Of a stretch of DNA of 64,000 nt, positions 29,507-37,251 are shown piece after piece. The stretch lies in the NCBI RefSeq assembly GCF_001500025.1, contig NZ_LQIW01000004.1:62001-126000 (forward strand), given 5' to 3'. Source of the stretch: Mycobacterium sp. IS-1590. GTDB taxonomy: Bacteria > Actinomycetota > Actinomycetes > Mycobacteriales > Mycobacteriaceae. The first letter of the stretch is position 1. Every line of letters starts with the position of its first letter. Below the pieces are notes generated by a model. The model was not told the DNA's origin. It did not search any database and worked only from the letters and a program-made list of their open reading frames with translations. Position numbers and translations under genes: made by a program.

Positions 29507-30883
29507 ATGACGAACCACCCGAGGTATTCGCCGCCCCCGCCGCCCGGCCGCCGGCCGATGGGCGCTGAGCACGGGACGCCCGGCTACCCTGGTGGAGTCC
29601 AGCGCCCCGGCCCGTACCAGCAGCAGCCCTACGACTGGCGTTACGCGACCCAGCAGCATGTGGCTCACCAGCATCCGACCCAGCAGTTCCGTTCGCCCTA
29701 CGATCCCTACCGAGGCGCGGCACAGCCGCTCCCCGGTCCATCGCCGCAAAAGCGTTCTCGCGCAGGGGCATTGACGGCTGGGGCGCTTGCCGTGGCGGTC
29801 GTGTCGGCCGGCATCGGTGGCGGGGTGGCGCTGCTGGCGCAGCCGGACCGGCCCTCAGCGTCGTCGTCGATCGATGGCGCGGCGCCCAGCGTGCCCGCTG
29901 CCAGCCTGCCGGTGGGGTCGGTGGAGCAAGTCGCGGCGAAGGTGGTTCCGAGCGTCGTCAAGCTCGAGACGGATATGGGGCGCGCATCCGAAGAGGGGTC
30001 GGGCATCATCCTGTCCAGCGACGGATTGATCCTGACCAACAACCACGTGGTGTCGGCGGCCCAAGGCGGGCCGGGCGGGCCCGGTGGCCCCGGTGGTTCC
30101 TCTGCGGGCCCGGGCGGCGCCCAGACCAAGGTCACCTTCTCGAACGGTCGCAGCGCCCCGTTCACTGTCGTCGGCACCGACCCGAGCAGCGACATCGCCG
30201 TGGTGAAGGCTCAGGGCGTCTCGGACCTCACGCCGATCACCATCGGTTCGTCGGCCAACCTGCAGGTGGGTCAGGATGTGGTTGCCGTCGGTTCTCCGCT
30301 CGGCCTCGAGGGCACCGTCACGACCGGCATCATCAGCGCGCTCAACCGTCCGGTCGCCGCCAGTGGTGACGCCAGGAATCAAAACACTGTCCTGGACGCG
30401 ATCCAGACCGATGCCGCCATCAACCCCGGCAACTCCGGCGGCGCGCTGGTCAACATGAGCGGTGAACTGATCGGCGTCAACTCCGCGATCGCCACGTTGG
30501 GCGCCGACGCCGGGCCCGCGGCCCAGAGCGGTTCCATCGGCCTGGGCTTCGCGATCCCCGTGGACCAGGCCAAGAGGATCGCCGACGAGTTGATCAAGAA
30601 CGGCACCGCCGCGCACGCCTCGCTGGGTGTGCAGGTCGGTAACGACGCGTCGGTCGACGGCGCTCGGATCGTCGAGGTCACCGATGGTGGCGCCGCCGCC
30701 GCCGCGGGCCTGCCCAGCGGGGTCGTGGTCACCAAGGTCGACGACCGGGTGATCGGCAGCGCCGATGCGCTGGTCGCCGCCATCCGGTCCAGGGCGCCCG
30801 GGGAGAAGGTCACGCTGTCGTATCTCGATCCGTCGGGGAAGTCGAAGACAGTCCAGGTCACGCTGGGTAAGGCCCAGCAGTGA
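29507..30883 (+). CDS. pepD: HtrA-like serine protease PepD
   Basis: 458-residue membrane-anchored HtrA protease. A Pro/Gln/Tyr-rich cytoplasmic N-terminus is followed by one membrane segment (ALTAGALAVAVVSAG, about residues 85-110), the trypsin-like domain with triad His180 (LTNNHVV), Asp229 (PSSDIAVV) and Ser310 (NPGNSGGAL), and a C-terminal PDZ domain. A Gly-rich insertion GGPGGPGGPGG lies in the protease domain. The ATG at 29507 has a purine-rich AAAAGGAAGAG upstream; an in-frame TTG at 29459 could extend it. Member of the MprAB/SigE envelope-stress circuit. Confidence 0.94.
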   Translation: MTNHPRYSPPPPPGRRPMGAEHGTPGYPGGVQRPGPYQQQPYDWRYATQQHVAHQHPTQQFRSPYDPYRGAAQPLPGPSPQKRSRAGALTAGALAVAVVSAGIGGGVALLAQPDRPSASSSIDGAAPSVPAASLPVGSVEQVAAKVVPSVVKLETDMGRASEEGSGIILSSDGLILTNNHVVSAAQGGPGGPGGPGGSSAGPGGAQTKVTFSNGRSAPFTVVGTDPSSDIAVVKAQGVSDLTPITIGSSANLQVGQDVVAVGSPLGLEGTVTTGIISALNRPVAASGDARNQNTVLDAIQTDAAINPGNSGGALVNMSGELIGVNSAIATLGADAGPAAQSGSIGLGFAIPVDQAKRIADELIKNGTAAHASLGVQVGNDASVDGARIVEVTDGGAAAAAGLPSGVVVTKVDDRVIGSADALVAAIRSRAPGEKVTLSYLDPSGKSKTVQVTLGKAQQ

Positions 30884-31452
30884 TGACGCCGACCGACGTG
30901 ACCTCCCTGAGAGTGGCCGCGCCCCTGTCGCGGGCCGCATATACGGTTGCAGTCATGGAGCAGCCAGGGGAGTTGGTGGGCCGAGCACTGGTCGTCGTGG
31001 TCGACGACCGCACCGCACACGGCGACGAGGAAGACCACAGTGGTCCGCTGGTCACCGAATTGCTCAGCGAGGCCGGCTTCGTCGTCGACGGGGTCGTCGT
31101 CGTGTCGTCCGACGAGGTCGAGATTCGCAACGCTCTCAACACCGCGGTGATCGGCGGGGTGGACCTCGTGGTCTCCGTCGGCGGCACGGGCGTCACCCCG
31201 CGCGATGTCACGCCGGAAGCCACTCGGGACATCCTCGACCGTGAACTGCTCGGCATCTCGGAGGCTCTGCGCGCCTCGGGGTTGTCCGCGGGAATGATCG
31301 ACGCGGGGGTTTCCCGCGGCCTCGCCGGTATCTCCGGCAGCACGCTCGTGGTCAACCTCGCCGGTTCACGCGCGGCGGTGCGCGACGGCATGGCGACCCT
31401 CAATCCCCTTGCGGTCCAGATCATCGGCCAGCTGTCCAGCCTGGACATATGA
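30883..31452 (+). CDS. moaB2: Molybdopterin-binding MogA/MoaB-type protein (MoaB2)
   Basis: 189-residue protein with the MoCF-binding fold: ALVVVVDDRTAHGDEEDHSG, DLVVSVGGTGVTPRDVTPEA and GSTLVVNLAGSRAAVRDGM. Family members adenylylate or bind molybdopterin. The ATG at 30883 overlaps the pepD stop (TGATG); an internal ATG at 30955, starting MEQPGELVGRALV, gives the length usual for homologues, so the N-terminus is uncertain. Corresponds to Rv0984. Confidence 0.9.
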   Translation: MTPTDVTSLRVAAPLSRAAYTVAVMEQPGELVGRALVVVVDDRTAHGDEEDHSGPLVTELLSEAGFVVDGVVVVSSDEVEIRNALNTAVIGGVDLVVSVGGTGVTPRDVTPEATRDILDRELLGISEALRASGLSAGMIDAGVSRGLAGISGSTLVVNLAGSRAAVRDGMATLNPLAVQIIGQLSSLDI

Positions 31453-31474
31453 ACGCGAGCGGTAAGCTGACAGA

Positions 31475-31490
31475 TGTGATCTTAATCACA
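31475..31490. promoter_or_regulatory. Perfect CRP-consensus palindrome
   Basis: TGTGATCTTAATCACA fits TGTGA-N6-TCACA exactly and is fully palindromic apart from the central bases. It lies 23 bases after the moaB2 stop and 14 bases before the start of a 52-residue ORF. A -10-like TAAGCT (31463-31468) is just upstream, so a bound CRP dimer would sit over the likely transcription start, suggesting repression. Confidence 0.6.
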
Positions 31491-31504
31491 GTTGGCGGGT
31501 CGCC

Positions 31505-31663
31505 GTGAGTGAGCCGTCGCAGCCGGGTCGCGAATCAGTCGACGACGTTTTCGGCGAGGTCATCCCACGAATTTCGAGCGATGAGCGCGACACCCCGACG
31601 GCCGACGACGACGCCGAGCGCGAGCGTTGGATGCGGGAAAACCGGCCGCCGCATCACAGTTGA
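31505..31663 (+). CDS. Small hypothetical protein, 52 residues
   Basis: GTG-initiated frame encoding a highly charged, hydrophilic protein (VSEPSQPGRESVDDVFGEV, ending RWMRENRPPHHS) with an Asp-rich middle and no membrane segment. Codon positions show the G/C third-base preference of neighbouring genes. GGCGGG upstream can act as ribosome-binding site. It lies right behind a CRP-consensus palindrome. I recall similar small proteins in other mycobacteria but cannot verify it; function unknown. Confidence 0.6.
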   Translation: MSEPSQPGRESVDDVFGEVIPRISSDERDTPTADDDAERERWMRENRPPHHS

Positions 31664-31851
31664 TCCACGTTCCCGATACCACGCGACCAGCGTTGTTGCA
31701 TCTCCAAGCGCAGCGACGGTGTCGTCTTCTCGACCCCACCGGATCGGTTCACGTTACGCGTCACACGAACCGCCGCGGGCGGGCACCCCGGCTGCTTCTC
31801 CGGCAAAGCGGCAGGTCGGGTAACGTTCCGCACTTGTACGACGATCTCCCA

Positions 31852-31880
31852 TTGCCGGGTCCGTGCCCGACCGTTATGTT
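31852..31880 (+). promoter_or_regulatory. Promoter of mspA copy 1
   Basis: TTGCCG (31852-31857), 17-base spacer, TATGTT (31875-31880). The same two hexamers with the same spacing lie ahead of mspA copy 2, and the 20 bases 31871-31890 are identical to 33065-33084. Start of transcription would be near 31887, giving a 5-prime leader of about 150 bases. A second conserved block, CATGTGAGATCTCTCAT at 31918-31934, lies in the leader. I see nothing else in 31664-31851. Confidence 0.65.
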
Positions 31881-32036
31881 CCTCGTGTCACAAACGATGA
31901 ACAGCACGTAACAGCGACATGTGAGATCTCTCATCTGGTCGCAGGGGCTTCGCGCCGCTGGGGCTGGAAGTGTGCCAGGCGCCAACTGCAGAGCACGGTG
32001 AGCCGAGGGCTGACCGCCGACATAGCTAGGGAGATT

Positions 32037-32693
32037 ATGAGAATTCTGGGTCGGGTGCTGATGACGTTGGTTTTGGCGATCGCCGGAGCTTGCGCGTCGG
32101 TGTTCGTGAGCGCGGGCACCTCTCACGCAGGGTTGGACAATGAGTTGAGTCTGGTCGACGGCAAGGACCGGACGCTGACCATTCAGCAGTGGGACACCTT
32201 CCTCAATGGTGTGTTTCCCCTTGACCGCAACCGGCTGACCCGTGAGTGGTTCCATAGTGGCCGCGCGAAGTACATCGTGGCCGGCCCGGGTGCCGACGAG
32301 TTCGAGGGCACGCTGGAGCTGGGGTATCAGATCGGCTTTCCGTGGTCGCTGGGTGTGGGCATCAACTTCAGCTACACCACCCCGAACGTGTTGTTCGACC
32401 AGGCACCGCTAAACCCCGCGGGATATCTCGACCCCAATAATGGCTTCATTACCACCCCGAACTTCTTCCCGGGTGTGTCGATCAGCGCCGATCTCGGTAA
32501 CGGCCCGGGTATCCAGGAGGTCGCGACCTTCTCGGTGGATGTGGCCGGCGCCAACGGCGGTGTGGCGGTCTCCAATGCGCACGGCACGGTGACCGGTGCT
32601 GCCGGTGGTGTGTTGTTGCGGCCGTTCGCTCGGCTGATCTCCTCGGCCGGTGACAGTGTCACCACCTACGGCGAGCCGTGGAACATGAACTGA
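32037..32693 (+). CDS. mspA: MspA-family outer-membrane porin, copy 1
   Basis: 218-residue precursor: a 31-residue Sec signal ending SAGTSHA, then a 187-residue mature porin beginning GLDNELSLVDGKDRTL. It contains the hallmark stretches WDTFLNGVFPLDRNRLTREW, AGPGADEFEGTLELGYQIGF and the C-terminus YGEPWNMN. MspA proteins form octameric channels for small hydrophilic solutes across the mycobacterial outer membrane. Relative to M. smegmatis MspA the constriction loop keeps Asp90 but has Gln91, and the region is three residues longer. The mature protein is identical to copy 2. GCTAGGGAGA precedes the ATG. Confidence 0.97.
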   Translation: MRILGRVLMTLVLAIAGACASVFVSAGTSHAGLDNELSLVDGKDRTLTIQQWDTFLNGVFPLDRNRLTREWFHSGRAKYIVAGPGADEFEGTLELGYQIGFPWSLGVGINFSYTTPNVLFDQAPLNPAGYLDPNNGFITTPNFFPGVSISADLGNGPGIQEVATFSVDVAGANGGVAVSNAHGTVTGAAGGVLLRPFARLISSAGDSVTTYGEPWNMN

Positions 32694-32713
32694 CAATCGC
32701 TCTCCCGAGCAAC

Positions 32714-32747
32714 AAACAGCCCCCGGAAAACCTCCGGGGGCTGTTTT
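32714..32747 (+). terminator. Intrinsic terminator after mspA copy 1
   Basis: A 13-base-pair stem, AAACAGCCCCCGG and its complement, with loop AAAACCT and a following TTTT. It begins 21 bases after the stop codon. Nearly the same hairpin follows copy 2. Confidence 0.9.
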
Positions 32748-32807
32748 GCTTCCGATCGTTGGCGAAACAGGACATTGCCATTAGGTAAACCGCAAAAGCG
32801 CTTTGCT

Positions 32808-32823
32808 GGTGATCTTGATCACA
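32808..32823. promoter_or_regulatory. CRP-like palindrome upstream of mspA copy 2
   Basis: GGTGATCTTGATCACA matches the CRP consensus at 9 of 10 defined bases. It lies in the 534-base region between the two porin genes, about 220 bases upstream of the -35 of copy 2. Its role is unclear. A TGTGATCGC half-site follows at 32842. The rest of 32824-33045 shows no gene that I can support. Confidence 0.45.
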
Positions 32824-33045
32824 ACGCGTTACAGCGGCGAAACTGTGATCGCACCGCGCGGAGAGGCCCGATGTGCGGCAGCACACGTCGCGGTGGTCGG
32901 CGCAACGGAAACACGGAGCTCGAAGCGCCATGTTACCCGTGAAATGAGGGTGGAAACCGCTCGTGGCAAGCCTTATTCGCGTGATGAACCAAAATCGGTC
33001 GCGCGGGGACGGGGACGACTTGCAGACACCGCTCGCGCGCTCGCG

Positions 33046-33074
33046 TTGCCGGTTTCCGTCAGCGCCGTTATGTT
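33046..33074 (+). promoter_or_regulatory. Promoter of mspA copy 2
   Basis: TTGCCG (33046-33051), 17-base spacer, TATGTT (33069-33074), identical in hexamers and spacing to the copy 1 promoter although the spacer differs. The leader is about 147 bases and contains the block CATGTGAGGTCTCTCAT at 33110-33126. Confidence 0.65.
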
Positions 33075-33227
33075 CCTCGTGTCATCGGATGAGCGGAACA
33101 TTAGAGCAGCATGTGAGGTCTCTCATTTGCTCCAATGCCACTCATGCGTCGTGCGGCGCTAGCGCCAGCTACGGCTGACAGCAGTTGCGGGTCCAGAGGG
33201 GGTCCGCATCGACTAGCTAGGGAGAAC

Positions 33228-33884
33228 ATGAAGGCATTCAGTCGGGTGCTGATGGCGTTGGTTTTGGCGATCGCCGGAGCCGCCGCGTCGTTGTTCGTGA
33301 GTACGGGCACCTCTCACGCAGGGTTGGACAATGAGTTGAGTCTGGTCGACGGCAAGGACCGGACGCTGACCATTCAGCAGTGGGACACCTTCCTCAATGG
33401 TGTGTTTCCCCTTGACCGCAACCGGCTGACCCGTGAGTGGTTCCACAGTGGCCGCGCGAAGTACATCGTGGCCGGCCCGGGTGCCGACGAGTTCGAGGGC
33501 ACGCTGGAGCTGGGGTATCAGATCGGCTTTCCGTGGTCGCTGGGTGTGGGCATCAACTTCAGCTACACCACCCCGAACGTGTTGTTCGACCAGGCACCGC
33601 TAAACCCCGCGGGATATCTCGACCCCAATAATGGCTTCATTACCACCCCGAACTTCTTCCCGGGTGTGTCGATCAGCGCCGATCTCGGTAACGGCCCGGG
33701 TATCCAGGAGGTCGCGACCTTCTCGGTCGATGTGGCCGGCGCCAACGGCGGTGTGGCGGTCTCCAATGCGCACGGCACGGTGACCGGTGCTGCCGGTGGT
33801 GTGTTGTTGCGGCCGTTCGCTCGATTGATCTCCTCGGCCGGTGACAGTGTCACCACCTACGGCGAGCCGTGGAACATGAACTGA
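33228..33884 (+). CDS. mspA: MspA-family outer-membrane porin, copy 2
   Basis: 218-residue precursor whose 187-residue mature part is identical to copy 1; only the signal peptide differs (MKAFSRVLMALVLAIAG versus MRILGRVLMTLVLAIAG, and STGTSHA versus SAGTSHA). At DNA level the mature coding parts differ at about three silent positions. GCTAGGGAGAAC precedes the ATG. It is followed by its own hairpin terminator and is convergent with mscL. Confidence 0.97.
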   Translation: MKAFSRVLMALVLAIAGAAASLFVSTGTSHAGLDNELSLVDGKDRTLTIQQWDTFLNGVFPLDRNRLTREWFHSGRAKYIVAGPGADEFEGTLELGYQIGFPWSLGVGINFSYTTPNVLFDQAPLNPAGYLDPNNGFITTPNFFPGVSISADLGNGPGIQEVATFSVDVAGANGGVAVSNAHGTVTGAAGGVLLRPFARLISSAGDSVTTYGEPWNMN

Positions 33885-33904
33885 CAACCGCTCTCCCAGC
33901 AACA

Positions 33905-33937
33905 GAACAGCCCCCGGAAAACCTCCGGGGGCTGTTC
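33905..33937. terminator. Hairpin terminator between mspA copy 2 and mscL
   Basis: A 13-base-pair stem, GAACAGCCCCCGG and its complement, with loop AAAACCT. Compared with the copy 1 terminator the basal pair has changed from A-T to G-C on both arms, a compensated change. It lacks a T-run but sits between two convergent genes and may serve both. Confidence 0.8.
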
Positions 33938-33944
33938 CGTTCCA

Positions 33945-34403
33945 TCAGGTTTTGTCGGCGCTCGTCGTCTTCGCGGTGTCCGGGTCGGGACCGGTGCCGG
34001 GACCCGCACTGTGCGCGCCCGAGGATCCGTTGGTCTCGGCGAGGATGTTGCGGATCTCGGTGAGCAGGGTCAATTCGGTGTCCTGGGCCTGCTCGACTTC
34101 GCCCTTCCTGCGCAGCCGGTTGTAAGGCAGCACGACGAGGAAATACACGACGGCCGCCACCAGGATGAAGTTGATCGCAGCCGACAGCAGAACATTCAAA
34201 TCGATCGTCTGCCCGCCGCCGATACCGATGCGCAGAATGCCGTAGTCGGAATCACCGCCCGCGCCGATGCGATTGATCAGCGGCTGGATGATGCTGTCGG
34301 TGAACTTGGTGACCAGCCCGGTGAACGCCGTACCGATGACCACCGCGACCGAAAGGTCGACGATGTTGCCTCTGGCGAGGAAATCCTTGAACCCCTTCAA
34401 CAT
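33945..34403 (-). CDS. mscL: Large-conductance mechanosensitive channel
   Basis: 152-residue homopentameric osmotic release valve: [20 protein letters not shown] with the first membrane helix ([16 protein letters not shown]), a periplasmic loop, the second helix ([19 protein letters not shown]) and a charged cytoplasmic tail [20 protein letters not shown]. Length matches M. tuberculosis MscL. GGAGGATC before the ATG supports the start. Confidence 0.96.
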   Translation of the reverse strand: MLKGFKDFLARGNIVDLSVAVVIGTAFTGLVTKFTDSIIQPLINRIGAGGDSDYGILRIGIGGGQTIDLNVLLSAAINFILVAAVVYFLVVLPYNRLRRKGEVEQAQDTELTLLTEIRNILAETNGSSGAHSAGPGTGPDPDTAKTTSADKT

Positions 34404-34504
34404 TTGTCTCAGATCCTCCCTGCCGTGGTGTGTGCTCGACAGTTACGCACGTTAGCTGCGTTGCGACCCGACAGCGGCGAAACGCCCCGAGTGAACGCTC
34501 GCCG

Positions 34505-35155
34505 TCAGTGCAGGGTGATCGTCACCGTCTCGACGAGTGTCGCGGCCGCCACCTCGTTGGCGGCGTGGGCGGGCAGCGCCACCAGGACCACGCGATCGGC
34601 CCCCGCGCCGGTGCCCGTGGGTTTTTCGGACACCAAGACCACGATCGCGTCGCCGGCCACCACCCGCGGCCGGGTGTCGGATTCACCGCTGGCCGCCAGC
34701 ACGTCGACGACATCGCCCGGGCGGATCAGATCGAGCACCGCGGTCTCGTCGAGCGACACAGGCACGATGCGTGCTGTCGGACCCGCCGCCGCTTCGGCGA
34801 GTCTGGGCGTCAACAGTCGGACGTCGGTGAGCGCTTCGCCGCGGCGGACGGGACCGGCCAGCGTGGCGCCGACGACCGCCGAGACCTCCGACTGAACACC
34901 ATCGGGAACCGTTGCGGCATCCAGCTTTTCGCGACGAACATCGTCGGCGGCCAGTTCGCTTCCCGGGCTCAGGTCGCGCGCGGCGACGACGGCGTCGACG
35001 TGTTGGTCATCGGGATCGGGACGCACCGCGGCAACGGCGGCCAGCACCACCAGAGCGCCCGCGGCGATACGGCGGGCCAGCACCGTGCGTGTCCAATCGG
35101 GCCGCAGGATCTCGGCGATTCGATGCAGCGGCGACGGGTTGAGCGAGTCCCCCAT
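34505..35155 (-). CDS. SAF-domain membrane-anchored protein (Rv0990c-like)
   Basis: 216-residue protein with one N-terminal membrane segment (AAGALVVLAAVAAV, residues ~30-45) and an extracytoplasmic SAF domain (VVAARDLSPGSELAADDV, PVRRGEALTDVRLL) followed by a beta-rich part with SLDETAVLDLIRPGDVVDVL. SAF domains occur in Flp-pilus CpaB proteins, but no pilus genes adjoin it. It is the counterpart of Rv0990c, whose function is unknown. Confidence 0.85.
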   Translation of the reverse strand: MGDSLNPSPLHRIAEILRPDWTRTVLARRIAAGALVVLAAVAAVRPDPDDQHVDAVVAARDLSPGSELAADDVRREKLDAATVPDGVQSEVSAVVGATLAGPVRRGEALTDVRLLTPRLAEAAAGPTARIVPVSLDETAVLDLIRPGDVVDVLAASGESDTRPRVVAGDAIVVLVSEKPTGTGAGADRVVLVALPAHAANEVAAATLVETVTITLH

Positions 35156-35224
35156 GCGGCCAAGGTAGGCAGCGCATCAAGGCAGTGGGCGAGAAACTCG
35201 CCGTCCTGTGGATAACTCGGAGCG

Positions 35225-35560
35225 TCAGCTCGACGCGGCGGCCGCAGCGGGGGAGCTGGACGAGCTCGAGGAGCCGCCGGACGAGCCGGCGCCCGCGGTG
35301 TCCGACGTTTTCTTCTCCGAGGAAGAACTCGACTCCGAGGAACCCGACCCGTTGCTGGAGCCGTTCGACGAGCTCTTGCCGGATTCGCGGCTGTCGGTGC
35401 GGTAGAACCCGCTGCCCTTGAACACCACGCCTACGTTTCCGAAGAGCTTGCGCAGGCGGCCGTCGCACTTCTTGCAGGTGGTCAGCGACGCGTCGCTGAA
35501 CGCCTGGACTGCGTCGAACTTGTCGCCGCACTCGGTGCACGCATAGGAATACGTAGGCAC
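35225..35560 (-). CDS. FmdB-type zinc-ribbon protein, Ruc-like redox-regulated chaperone
   Basis: 111-residue protein: an N-terminal zinc ribbon with Cys8, Cys11, Cys29 and Cys32 (CTEC and CKKC), followed by a long Ser/Gly-rich, probably disordered tail that ends in poly-Ala. The M. tuberculosis counterpart Rv0991c was named Ruc, a chaperone activated by oxidation of the zinc cysteines. The four cysteines are intact here. It lies between the SAF protein and the folate cyclo-ligase on the same strand. Confidence 0.85.
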   Translation of the reverse strand: MPTYSYACTECGDKFDAVQAFSDASLTTCKKCDGRLRKLFGNVGVVFKGSGFYRTDSRESGKSSSNGSSNGSGSSESSSSSEKKTSDTAGAGSSGGSSSSSSSPAAAAASS

Positions 35561-35619
35561 GGGACCCCTCCCTGGTGGTCAAATCTGTTAGCACTCTACC
35601 GGCTCAAGTGCTAGAACCG

Positions 35620-36234
35620 CTACGTGGCGTGCGTCATTCCCGGCCGCGGCTCACGACCGAGGGCCACCAACCCGCGCCGCGGTGTCAGCGCATGGGTCAT
35701 CGACACGTCATGCGGTTCGGCGGGCAGCCGGTCGACGAGCTCGTCGTCACGCACGATTGCCACGAGCCGCGCCGACCGCGACGCCAACCGCAGCGACCGG
35801 TCGTAGAAGCCGGCACCGCGGCCCAACCGCACACCGCTGCGATCGACCGCGAGCGCGGGAATCAACAACGTGGTGGCGACCGCGATGGCCTCGGGCGCCA
35901 GCCACGGTCCTTCGGGTTCACGAAGACCGAACCGCCCCTCCGCCAGAGCGCCGGGCACATACTCGCCCCACTGCAGAGGCTGCGGGATGCCCGCGGTGTC
36001 GTGCCTGGCGACCGGTAGCAGCACCCGCACACCGTGGCGGTGAAGAGAGTCGATCATCTCGGGGGAGCCGGGCTCGGAGCCGACCGGAACGTAGGCGCAG
36101 ACGGTCGATTCGGTCGAGACGAGCGCAGTCACATGGCGGGTCAAGGCGTACGCATCGGCGTCGTGCTCGTGCGCGGCCAGGCTCCGGCGGGCCGCCAGAA
36201 TCGAGGCGCGCATCTTCGTCTTGGTCGCGCTCAC
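35620..36234 (-). CDS. 5-formyltetrahydrofolate cyclo-ligase
   Basis: 204-residue MTHFS-family enzyme that returns 5-formyl-THF to the folate pool as 5,10-methenyl-THF using ATP. Motifs: SATKTKMRASILAARRSL, VCAYVPVGSEPGSPEMI, and the nucleotide/folate site RLGRGAGFYDRSL. I chose the GTG at 36234, giving VSATKTKMRAS; the reading frame stays open far upstream across galU, which is a shadow. Divergent from galU with a 78-base gap. Confidence 0.92.
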   Translation of the reverse strand: MSATKTKMRASILAARRSLAAHEHDADAYALTRHVTALVSTESTVCAYVPVGSEPGSPEMIDSLHRHGVRVLLPVARHDTAGIPQPLQWGEYVPGALAEGRFGLREPEGPWLAPEAIAVATTLLIPALAVDRSGVRLGRGAGFYDRSLRLASRSARLVAIVRDDELVDRLPAEPHDVSMTHALTPRRGLVALGREPRPGMTHAT

Positions 36235-36312
36235 GTCATCTTCCCCAATCAGTCTCAACACACGCCCGACCTCGCAACGTTCAACCTGCCCATGGACGTT
36301 AGTGTGTGAACG

Positions 36313-37224
36313 ATGACACGGCCTCTGGTCTCGATCCCCCACACGGCGGTGGTCCCCGCGGCGGGCTTGGGCACCCGATTCCTGCCGGCCACCAAGACGG
36401 TCCCCAAGGAGCTGCTGCCGGTCGTCGACACCCCGGGCATCGAACTCGTCGCCGCGGAAGCGGCCGAGGCGGGTGCCGAACGGCTGATCATCATCACATC
36501 CGAGGGCAAGGACGGCGTCGTCGCGCATTTCGTCGAGGATCTCGTGCTCGAGGGCACCTTGGAAGCGCGCGGCAAGCAGTCGATGCTGGAGAAGGTGCGA
36601 CGCGCGCCGGCCCTCATCAAGGTCGAGTCGGTGGTGCAGGCCGAGCCGCTGGGCCTCGGGCACGCGGTCAGCTGTGTGGAACCGAAGCTGAGCCCTGAAG
36701 AGGACGCGATCGCGGTGTTGTTGCCCGACGACCTCGTGCTGCCGACCGGCGTGCTGGAGACCATGTCGAAGGTGCGCGCCAAGCGCGGAGGCTCGGTGCT
36801 GTGTGCGATTGAAGTGCCACGCGAGGAGATCAGCGCTTACGGCGTGTTCGACGTCGAACCCGTGTCGGACACGAACAACCCGAACGTGTTGCGCGTGAAG
36901 GGGATGTACGAGAAGCCGAAGGCCGAGGATGCCCCGTCGCCCTACGCCGCGGCCGGTCGATATGTCCTCGACCGGGCGATCTTCGACGCGTTGCGGCGGG
37001 TTCCACGCGGCGCAGGCGGTGAGATCCAGCTGACCGACGCCGTCGCGTTGCTCATCAACGAGGGGCATCCGGTGCATGTGGTCGTCCACCGCGGCTCTCG
37101 ACACGACCTCGGAAATCCCGGAGGCTACCTCAAGGCTGCGGTTGACTTTGCGTTGAAGCGCGACGACTACGGGCCGGAACTCCGGCGGTGGTTGGTGGAG
37201 CGATTGGGGCTGATCGACTGCTGA
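36313..37224 (+). CDS. galU: UTP-glucose-1-phosphate uridylyltransferase
   Basis: 303-residue nucleotidyltransferase making UDP-glucose for trehalose, glycogen-like and envelope glycan synthesis. Motifs: VVPAAGLGTRFLPATKTVPK at the N-terminus, VLLPDDLVLPTG, and AYGVFDVEP. Length matches bacterial GalU. It starts the galU-glp-rimJ-glpR gene string. Confidence 0.96.
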   Translation: MTRPLVSIPHTAVVPAAGLGTRFLPATKTVPKELLPVVDTPGIELVAAEAAEAGAERLIIITSEGKDGVVAHFVEDLVLEGTLEARGKQSMLEKVRRAPALIKVESVVQAEPLGLGHAVSCVEPKLSPEEDAIAVLLPDDLVLPTGVLETMSKVRAKRGGSVLCAIEVPREEISAYGVFDVEPVSDTNNPNVLRVKGMYEKPKAEDAPSPYAAAGRYVLDRAIFDALRRVPRGAGGEIQLTDAVALLINEGHPVHVVVHRGSRHDLGNPGGYLKAAVDFALKRDDYGPELRRWLVERLGLIDC

Positions 37225-37251
37225 CAGCCCTGACGCATAGATAGGGGTGCA

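Noticed and set aside
31863..32036. N-terminal extension of mspA copy 1 (frame open from 31863)
   Set aside because: It would cover the -10 region and leader; the ATG at 32037 starts a normal signal peptide, and the same holds for copy 2.
32694..33227. Short plus- and minus-strand frames between the porin genes
   Set aside because: No ribosome-binding sites or recognisable products; the interval is explained by terminator, promoter and leader.
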